DNA of 64,000 bases from Pseudoroseomonas aestuarii (GTDB lineage Bacteria > Pseudomonadota > Alphaproteobacteria > Acetobacterales > Acetobacteraceae): contig NZ_JBHSCH010000049.1 in the NCBI RefSeq assembly GCF_042651065.1, forward strand, positions 1-64,000, given 5' to 3'. Position 1 is the stretch's first letter; each line of letters starts with the position of its first letter. Shown one piece after another: positions 58,529 through 64,000 of this stretch. A program made the translations under genes and the position numbers. The notes below the pieces were generated by a model. The model did not search any database. It was not told the origin of the DNA and was given only the letters and a program-made list of their open reading frames with translations.

Positions 58529-60868
58529 ATGGGACGGCAGGGACGGCAGCATCTCCGGCTGGGCTGGGCATTGCTGGGCCTGGCTGCCGGAACGGTGCTC
58601 TGGATGCGCGGCGCCGGTGTGGCCGCTGGCTGGGTCTGGAGCGCCGCGGCGCTGCCGGTGGCCCTGCATGTGGCGGCCGGCCTCTGGCGCAGCCTGCGCG
58701 GCGGCCGGCCGGGCGTGGACGTGATCGCCCTGGCCGCCATGCTGGCCGCGGTGGCAACGGGGGAGGCGGCCACGGCGGCGGTGATCGCCGTGATGGTGGC
58801 GGGCGGCGAGGCGCTGGAGGCCTGGGCCGGCGCACGCGCGGGCTCGGCGCTGGCGGACCTGCTGGCCCGCACGCCACGCCGGGCGCAGCGGCTGGAAGGC
58901 GAGCGGCTGGAGGACATCCCCGTCGCCGCCATCCGGCCGGGCGACCTGCTGCTGGTGCGCCCCGGTGACACCGTGCCGGCCGATGGCCTGCTGGCGGATG
59001 GCGCCGCGACGCTGGACCTGCGCGCCCTGACCGGCGAATCCCTGCCCGTCGCGCTGGCGCGGGGCGCGGCGGTGCAGAGCGGGGCGGTCAATGCCGGCCC
59101 GGCCTTCCGCCTGCGCGCCAGCCACGACGCCGCCGGCAGCACCTATGCCGCCATCATCCGCCTGACCGAGGCCGCGACGGCCAGCCGGGCGCCGCTGACG
59201 CGGCTTGCGGACCGCTGGGCCGTCGCCTTCGTCCTGTTCACGGCGCTGGTGGCCGGCGGCGCCTGGCTGGCCACCGGCGACCCGCTGCGCGCCCTGGCGG
59301 TGCTGGTGGTGGCCACGCCCTGCCCGCTGATCCTGGCCGCGCCGGTGGCCCTGATGGCCGGCATCGGCCGCGCGGCGCGGCGCGGCATCATCGTCAAGGA
59401 TGCCGGCGCGCTGGAGCAACTGGCCGGGATCCGCACGGTGGTGTTCGACAAGACCGGCACGCTGACGCCGGGCCGCCCGGCCCTGGCGACGGTGGATGCC
59501 GAGCCGGCGCTGGGCCGTGCCGGCGCGCTGCGGCTGGCGGCCTCTCTGGCCCAGGGGTCGGCCCACCCGGTTTCCACCGCCCTGCGGGACGCGGCGCTGG
59601 AGCAGGGCATGGCGCTGGCGCCGCCGGAGGCGGTGCAGGAGACGCCGGGCGGTGGCCTGCGCGGGGTGGTGGAGGGCAGGACGGTGCTGCTCGGCGGCGA
59701 GGCCTATCTGCGCGACGCCGGCCTGGCGCCGGCGCCGGGCTTCGGGCCGGATGCCGCCCTGGCGGGGCTGGGCGGCCTGGTCGCCTGGCTCGGCGTGGAT
59801 GGCCAGGTGGCGGCCGCCTTCGTGCTGAGCGACACGCCGCGGCCCGAGGCGGCGCGCGCCGTGCGGCAGCTCCGCGCCCTGGGGCTGCGCCGGCTGGTGC
59901 TGTTGTCCGGCGACCGGCAGGCGGCGGCGCTGGCGGTCGGGCGGGCGCTGCGGCTGGACGCGGTGCTGGCCGAGCAGTCGCCCGCCAACAAGATCGAGGC
60001 CTTGCGGGCGGAGGCCGCCGCGGCACCGACCGCCATGGTGGGCGACGGCGTGAACGATGCCCCCGCCCTCGCCGCGGCCCAGGTCGGCATCGCCATGGGT
60101 GCGGCCGGCACCGCCGCGGCGGCCGAGGCGGCGGGCATCGTGCTGCTGGTGGACCGCGTGGACCGTGTCGCGGAGGCCATCGCCATCGCGCGGCGGTCGC
60201 GCGGCATCGCGCTGCGGGCCATCGGCCTGGGCATGGGCGCCTCGGTCGCGGCGATGCTGCCGGCCGCTGCGGGGCTGCTGCCGCCGCTGCAGGGCGCGCT
60301 GCTGCAGGAAGGGATCGACGTGCTGGCCATTCTCTTTGCCCTGACGGCGCTGCGGCCGGGGCGGGCGGAGCGCCGGCCGGCGGCGCTGCCCGCCCTGGCC
60401 GGGCTGGCGGAGCGCATGGCGGAGCACGCCGCCTTGCGTTCCCTGGCCGAGATGATCCGCGCCACGGCCGAGCGGATGCGCGCGGAGCAGGCGGAGCCCG
60501 CCACCCTCGCGGCGCTGCTCCGCCAGTTGCAGGAGCAGTTGCTGCCGCACCAGCAGACCGAGGAGCGCATGCTCTACCCGGCCGCGGCGCAGCGCCTGGG
60601 CAGCGAGGCGATGACGGCGCTGGTCCGGATGCATGCCGAGATCGAGATTCTGACCGGCCGCATCGCCACGGCGCTGCGGCTGGCGGAGGAGGGGGTTCCC
60701 TGGCCGGCGCTGATCCCCTCCCTGCGCCGTACGCTCTTCGCGCTGGAGGCGCTGCTGCAGCTGCACCTGGTGGCCGAGGAGGATGTGCTTGCCGGGCTGG
60801 AGGATGACGGGGAGGCGGCGGCGCGCCCGGGCCCTGCCGCCCTGCCTGTGCCGGCCGTGGCGCGCTAG
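58529..60868 (+). CDS. P1B-5-type metal ATPase with C-terminal hemerythrin-like domain (Nia-like)
   Basis: A 779-residue heavy-metal P-type ATPase. It has six or so membrane spans, the actuator ALTGESLPVALARG, the transmembrane metal motif TPCPLILAAPVALMAG with Cys265, the phosphorylation site VFDKTGTLTPGRP with Asp307 and the hinge MVGDGVNDAPALAAAQVG. The N-terminal metal domain is absent. About residues 640-760 form a hemerythrin-like helical bundle: LLPHQQTEERMLYPAA, MHAEIEILTG, LQLHLVAEEDVL, with the H...HxxxE...HxxxE iron ligands. This architecture and the TPCP motif define P1B-5 ATPases; S. meliloti Nia exports Ni/Fe. The substrate here is probably Ni2+ or Fe2+. Confidence 0.92.
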   Translation: MGRQGRQHLRLGWALLGLAAGTVLWMRGAGVAAGWVWSAAALPVALHVAAGLWRSLRGGRPGVDVIALAAMLAAVATGEAATAAVIAVMVAGGEALEAWAGARAGSALADLLARTPRRAQRLEGERLEDIPVAAIRPGDLLLVRPGDTVPADGLLADGAATLDLRALTGESLPVALARGAAVQSGAVNAGPAFRLRASHDAAGSTYAAIIRLTEAATASRAPLTRLADRWAVAFVLFTALVAGGAWLATGDPLRALAVLVVATPCPLILAAPVALMAGIGRAARRGIIVKDAGALEQLAGIRTVVFDKTGTLTPGRPALATVDAEPALGRAGALRLAASLAQGSAHPVSTALRDAALEQGMALAPPEAVQETPGGGLRGVVEGRTVLLGGEAYLRDAGLAPAPGFGPDAALAGLGGLVAWLGVDGQVAAAFVLSDTPRPEAARAVRQLRALGLRRLVLLSGDRQAAALAVGRALRLDAVLAEQSPANKIEALRAEAAAAPTAMVGDGVNDAPALAAAQVGIAMGAAGTAAAAEAAGIVLLVDRVDRVAEAIAIARRSRGIALRAIGLGMGASVAAMLPAAAGLLPPLQGALLQEGIDVLAILFALTALRPGRAERRPAALPALAGLAERMAEHAALRSLAEMIRATAERMRAEQAEPATLAALLRQLQEQLLPHQQTEERMLYPAAAQRLGSEAMTALVRMHAEIEILTGRIATALRLAEEGVPWPALIPSLRRTLFALEALLQLHLVAEEDVLAGLEDDGEAAARPGPAALPVPAVAR

Positions 60869-60974
60869 GGCAGACCGCGGCTGGCCTGGCGGGCCTGACA
60901 GGGTGGCGATGCCCTGGCCACGCAGCCCGGCGGCCAGACCCCGGCGCAGGGGCAGAGGCGGGCCGGGAGGCGGG

Positions 60975-61958
60975 TCATGGCGTGAGCACCAGCGCGCCCT
61001 CGAGCTCGCCCCGGCGCAGCCGCTCCAGCGCGGCTCCGGCCGCCTCGAGCGGCAGGGTCTCCACGGCCGTCCGGACCGGGATGCGGGGGGCGAGCGCCAG
61101 GAACGCCTCGCCGTCGCGCCGCGTCAGGTTGGCGACCGATCGCAGGCAGCGCTCCTGCCACAGGATGCCGTAGGGGAAGGCCGGGATGTCGCTCATGTGG
61201 ATGCCGGCGCAGACCACCGTGCCCCCGCGGTCCACCGCGCGCAGCGCCGCCGGAACCAGGGCGCCCACCGGCGCGAACAGGATCGCCGCATCCAGCGGCT
61301 GCGGCGCAGGCGCGTCGGACGGCCCGGCCCAGGCCGCGCCGAGTTGCCGGGCGAATTGCGCGCTGGCCGCGTCGCCGGGGCGCACGAAGGCGAAGACCTC
61401 CCGCCCCTCATGCCGCGCCACCTGCGCCACGATATGCGCCGCCGCACCGAAGCCGTAGATGCCGAGGCGGGCGGCATTCCCCGCCATCCGCAGGGCGCGG
61501 TAGCCGATCAGCCCGGCGCAGAGCAGCGGCGCGGCCTCCGCGTCGCCATACCCCTCCGGCAGGGCAAGGCAGAAGGCCTCCTCCGCCAGGCAAAGCTCGG
61601 CATATCCGCCATCCCGCTGGTAGCCGGTGAAGCGCGCCTCCGGGCACAGATTCTCCCGCCCGTCGCGGCAGAAGCGGCAGGTGCCGCAGGCGAAGCCCAG
61701 CCAGGGAACGCCGACGCGCTGGCCCATGGCGAAGCGCGTGGCGCCCGCACCCCGCGCCACGACGCGGCCGACGATCTCATGCCCCGGCACCACGCCGGGC
61801 CTGGGGTTGGCCAGCTCGCCATCCACCAGATGCAGGTCGGTCCGGCAGACCGCGCAGGCGGCCACGCGCAGCACCACCTGCCCTGGGCCGGGCTGCGGGT
61901 CGGGGAGGGCGGCACAGCGCAGCGGCGCCCCTGGCCGTACGAACTGCATCGCGCGCAT
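60975..61958 (-). CDS. Zinc-dependent alcohol dehydrogenase family protein
   Basis: A 327-residue medium-chain dehydrogenase. Catalytic zinc ligands are in ACAVCRTDLHLVDG and PGHEIVGRVV. The structural zinc lobe is CGTCRFCRDGRENLC. The NAD-binding strand is LGIYGFGAAAHIVAQVA, a G-x-G-x-x-A/G variant, and GTVVCAGIHMSDIP follows. It resembles AdhP-like enzymes that interconvert ethanol and acetaldehyde or similar alcohols, which suits redox balancing under oxygen limitation. It is encoded 6 bp after the small basic ORF, with the likely promoter and Fnr-like site at 62252. Confidence 0.9.
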   Translation of the reverse strand: MRAMQFVRPGAPLRCAALPDPQPGPGQVVLRVAACAVCRTDLHLVDGELANPRPGVVPGHEIVGRVVARGAGATRFAMGQRVGVPWLGFACGTCRFCRDGRENLCPEARFTGYQRDGGYAELCLAEEAFCLALPEGYGDAEAAPLLCAGLIGYRALRMAGNAARLGIYGFGAAAHIVAQVARHEGREVFAFVRPGDAASAQFARQLGAAWAGPSDAPAPQPLDAAILFAPVGALVPAALRAVDRGGTVVCAGIHMSDIPAFPYGILWQERCLRSVANLTRRDGEAFLALAPRIPVRTAVETLPLEAAGAALERLRRGELEGALVLTP

Positions 61959-61964
61959 GGCCGG

Positions 61965-62195
61965 TCATTCCGTCCGGCGCCTGGCGGCACGCCAGCGGGA
62001 CGTCTCCGGCGCGGCCGGGCGGCGGTCGCCCGGGTGGTCCCCCCGGTGATCCCCCCGGTGATCCCCCCGGTCGCTTCCTGGGCGGGGCACCGCGGGCAGG
62101 CGGCCGAGCAGCCGCTCCACGAGGCCGCGGCGCAACGCGTGCAGCCAGTCCTGCTCCCGTGCCGCCACCCGCCGCGCCCGTGCCGCTCGCTGCAT
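61965..62195 (-). CDS. Small basic ORF with a His/Asp repeat, possible protein
   Basis: A 76-residue frame, MQRAARARRVAAREQDWLHALRRGLVERLLGRLP, followed by a three-fold GDHR repeat and a basic tail. The repeat comes from three 12-bp tandem units (62033-62068). It has a plausible ribosome binding site and ends 6 bp before the alcohol dehydrogenase start, so it would be the first gene of that transcript. No family is recognised; the composition also fits a spurious frame. Confidence 0.4.
   Translation of the reverse strand: MQRAARARRVAAREQDWLHALRRGLVERLLGRLPAVPRPGSDRGDHRGDHRGDHPGDRRPAAPETSRWRAARRRTE
62033..62068. repeat. Three 12-bp tandem repeats
   Basis: GGTGGTCCCCCC, then GGTGATCCCCCC twice. 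The units are exact apart from one base in the first copy and lie inside the small ORF before the alcohol dehydrogenase gene. The length and repeat count suit slippage variation. Confidence 0.8.
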
Positions 62196-62251
62196 CGCCT
62201 TGCCCTCATCTGCTTGCCGGACCGGTCAAGCAGATCCCCGGGCGCGCCGGA

Positions 62252-62265
62252 ATGATCTGGATCAG
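62252..62265. promoter_or_regulatory. FixK/Fnr-like palindrome upstream of the alcohol dehydrogenase unit
   Basis: ATGATCTGGATCAG keeps TGA-N6-TCA with one outer mismatch. It lies 57 bp upstream of the small basic ORF (minus strand) and just past the stop of the CBS gene. Confidence 0.55.
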
Positions 62266-62277
62266 GCCGCCGCCCAT

Positions 62278-62700
62278 TCAGCGCAGCACCTCGAAGAACC
62301 GGCTCTCCTCGTTGAGGCGGGCATGTTCCATGGCCCGGAAGTCGTAGCGCGACACGATGCCCATCACCCGCCCATCCTGGCAGATCGGCAGGTGGCGGAA
62401 GCCGCCGTCATTCAGCAGGCGCAGCGCGTCGATCGCCGTCTGCTCGGGCAGAAGCGTCACCGGGTCAGGGGTCATGACGAGGCGAAGCGGCGTGTTGCGG
62501 GCGTCGTAGCCCTCCGCCAGGCAGCGTATGGCGTCGCGGCCGGTGAAGATGCCGGCCAGGCGATTGTCCTCTCCCACCACCAGCACGGCGCCGACGCGGC
62601 GGCGATGCATGGCCGCGCAGGCCGCGGCCACGCTGTCGCCAGGGCTCAGGGTCAACGGGTGCTGGTTCCGGATGATCTCGGCCGTTGTACGGTCCTGCAT
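62278..62700 (-). CDS. CBS-domain pair protein
   Basis: A 140-residue protein that is only a Bateman module: IIRNQHPLTLSPGDSVAAACAAMHRRRVGAVLVVGEDNRLAGIFTGRDAIRCL and PLRLVMTPDPVTLLPEQTAIDALRLLNDGGFRHLPICQDGRVMGIVSRYDFRAME. Such stand-alone CBS pairs bind AMP/ATP or NAD and are frequent in hypoxia regulons. ATG 62700 has GGAGAAGG upstream. It is divergent from the phosphatase-ATPase fusion, with a palindrome between them. Confidence 0.92.
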   Translation of the reverse strand: MQDRTTAEIIRNQHPLTLSPGDSVAAACAAMHRRRVGAVLVVGEDNRLAGIFTGRDAIRCLAEGYDARNTPLRLVMTPDPVTLLPEQTAIDALRLLNDGGFRHLPICQDGRVMGIVSRYDFRAMEHARLNEESRFFEVLR

Positions 62701-62754
62701 GGCGCCTTCTCCGCGATCGGCGGGCCAGCATCCGCCATGGCGCAGCGCCCGATG

Positions 62755-62768
62755 CTGATGCAGGTCAG
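62755..62768. promoter_or_regulatory. FixK/Fnr-like palindrome in the CBS / phosphatase-ATPase promoter
   Basis: CTGATGCAGGTCAG is a full match to CTGAY-N4-RTCAG. It lies 54 bp from the CBS start and 80 bp from the fusion-protein start, so it can serve both. Confidence 0.65.
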
Positions 62769-62848
62769 GGCCTGACCGGGCCGGGCGCGTGATGCGCGGG
62801 CAGGGCCTGGCGGGCGGATCCACGCCCCCGGGCCGGGAGGCGCGAGCG

Positions 62849-64000
62849 ATGTACTTCCTGGGTCTGGCGGTGGATTTCGACGGCACCATCGCGCATGACG
62901 GCGTGGTGCGGCCGGAGACGATGGCCGCCCTGCGGCGGCTGAAGGAAACCGGCCGTCGCATCCTGCTGGTGACGGGGCGGGAGGTGGCGGCGATCCTCCC
63001 GCTGCTGCCGGACGCCGCGCTGTTCGACCGCATCGTGGCCGAAAACGGCGCTGTCCTCTACGACCCCCTGGCCCGCACGGAGCGGCTGCTGGCGCCGCCG
63101 CCGCCCGCGCAGCTGCTGCGCCTGCTGCGGGAGCGGAAGGTGGAGCCGATCTCGGCCGGCCATTGCATCCTGGCGACGTGGGAGCCGCACCAGGCCACGG
63201 TGCTGGAAGCCATCCACGATTGCGGCCTCGAGCTGCAGATCTCCTTCAACAAGGGCGCGGTGATGGTGCTGCCCTCCGGCGTGAACAAGGCCACGGGGCT
63301 GAGAGCCGCGCTCGACGAGCTGCAGATTTCGATGGTCAACGTCATCGGCGCGGGCGACGCCGAGAACGACCATGCCTTCCTGCGCGCCTGCGGCTGCTCG
63401 GCGGCGGTGGGCAATGCCCTGCCGGTGGTGCGCCGCGACGCGGACCTGCCGCTGGCCGGGCTGAATGGCGACGGCATCGTGGAGCCGGTGGCGCGCATCA
63501 TCGAGGAAGACGTGGCCCTGGCGCCGGACGGGAAGCACGGGCCCTGGCTGGGGCGGGACCGCGCCGGGCGGCCGGTCCACCTGCGCCCCGGCCAGGGCAG
63601 CACGCTGGTGGTTGGGCCGTCGGGGGCGGGCAAGTCCGCCTTTGCCACGGCGCTGACCGAGCGGATCGCCGAGCGCCAGCTGGAGTTCTGCGTCATCGAC
63701 CCGGAGGGCGACTACCTGGAGCTGGAGAATGCCGTGCGGCTCGGCAGCCTGGACGCGCCGCCGCATGCCACCGAGGCGCTGCGGCTGGTGTCCCAGGCCG
63801 GCGTCAACGTCGTCGTGAACACCCAGGCCATGACGCTGCAGGAGCGCCAGTCGCTGTTCACCGGCCTGCTGCACCAGACCGCGCATCTGCGTGCCCGCAC
63901 CGGGCGCCCGCACTGGCTGCTTCTCGACGAGGCGCATGAGCTGCTGCCGGCGGGCCCGCCGCGCGGATCGGCATTGCTGGACCAGGACCTGTCGGCCACC
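62849..64000 (+). CDS. HAD phosphatase fused to a P-loop ATPase domain (runs off the 3' edge)
   Basis: At least 384 residues are present with no stop in the window. Residues 1-220 are a Cof-type HAD hydrolase: AVDFDGTIAHDG (nucleophile Asp), LLVTGR, then NKATGLRAALDELQIS and IGAGDAENDHAFLRAC with the metal-binding acids. After a linker (EEDVALAPDGKHGPWLGRDRAGRP) comes a HerA/VirB4-like ATPase: STLVVGPSGAGKSAFATAL (Walker A), FCVIDPEGDYLELEN and PHWLLLDEAHELLPAGPP (Walker B). The HAD part resembles sugar-phosphate phosphatases. The joint role is unknown. ATG 62849 follows GGGAGG. Its promoter contains a shared palindrome. Confidence 0.85.
   Translation, partial: MYFLGLAVDFDGTIAHDGVVRPETMAALRRLKETGRRILLVTGREVAAILPLLPDAALFDRIVAENGAVLYDPLARTERLLAPPPPAQLLRLLRERKVEPISAGHCILATWEPHQATVLEAIHDCGLELQISFNKGAVMVLPSGVNKATGLRAALDELQISMVNVIGAGDAENDHAFLRACGCSAAVGNALPVVRRDADLPLAGLNGDGIVEPVARIIEEDVALAPDGKHGPWLGRDRAGRPVHLRPGQGSTLVVGPSGAGKSAFATALTERIAERQLEFCVIDPEGDYLELENAVRLGSLDAPPHATEALRLVSQAGVNVVVNTQAMTLQERQSLFTGLLHQTAHLRARTGRPHWLLLDEAHELLPAGPPRGSALLDQDLSAT

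Noticed and set aside
58529..60868. Copper/silver exporter CopA
   Set aside because: There is no N-terminal CxxC domain and the membrane motif is TPCP rather than CPC; the hemerythrin tail points to P1B-5.
62033..62068. Short repeat array as possible CRISPR
   Set aside because: The units are adjacent 12-mers without spacers.
1..64000. tRNA, rRNA, riboswitch, origin of replication or phage attachment sites
   Set aside because: None was recognised by eye; a covariance-model search would be needed to exclude small RNAs.

Overview
The window reads as a GC-rich alphaproteobacterial chromosome segment, most likely Acetobacteraceae (Roseomonas-like). This rests on composition, an alphaproteobacterial GTTC-N7-GTTC LexA box before an imuA-imuB-dnaE2 operon, and the family mix; it is inference, since no rRNA or marker gene is present. 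No tRNA, rRNA or CRISPR array was recognised.

Layout. 0-8 kb: end of a Crp/Fnr regulator, an internally deleted GMC oxidoreductase, a short-chain dehydrogenase/SnoaL pair facing an HxlR regulator, IS3 debris, a DUF2231 membrane protein with a sorbosone-dehydrogenase-like lipoprotein, an epoxide-hydrolase-like enzyme and a YidB-like protein. 8-13.8 kb: a complete Ugp-type ABC importer with a divergent DeoR/GlpR regulator and a decayed glycerophosphodiesterase. 13.8-19.5 kb: the SOS mutasome operon with a small extra first gene. 19.6-21.7 kb: an acidic orphan protein and a broken exonuclease. 21.7-29.4 kb: a CoA-linked organic acid catabolic block (acyl-CoA dehydrogenase, acyl-CoA synthetase, enoyl-CoA hydratase, MmgE/PrpD, Bug-type binding protein) around a GntR regulator, with one operator word in both divergent promoters. 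29.4-33.3 kb: IS5-type remnants on both sides of a Fur-boxed siderophore receptor. 33.4-41 kb: ECF sigma/anti-sigma, a sulfite dehydrogenase with its cytochrome, a LysR regulator and an acyl-CoA dehydrogenase homologue that looks like a sulfinate desulfinase, then a CoA-transferase remnant joined to a GroEL remnant.

41-64 kb is the most coherent part: an oxygen-response island. It encodes a FixL-type haem-PAS kinase, FixJ, a FixK/Fnr-type regulator and a degenerate receiver. Around them are stress and low-energy genes: CBS/BON protein, PhoU, Hsp20, universal stress protein, phasin, acetate permease, DUF294 protein, exonuclease, PEP synthase, P1B-5 ATPase with hemerythrin domain, alcohol dehydrogenase, CBS protein, and a phosphatase-ATPase fusion. 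A palindrome CTGAY-N4-RTCAG, or a close variant, recurs before most of these units, which suggests one FixLJ-K regulon for survival under oxygen limitation.

The window also holds many recent gene losses (GMC oxidase, glycerophosphodiesterase, exonuclease, CoA-transferase, GroEL, ABC-2 permease, several transposases), so it is a decaying accessory region between intact operons.
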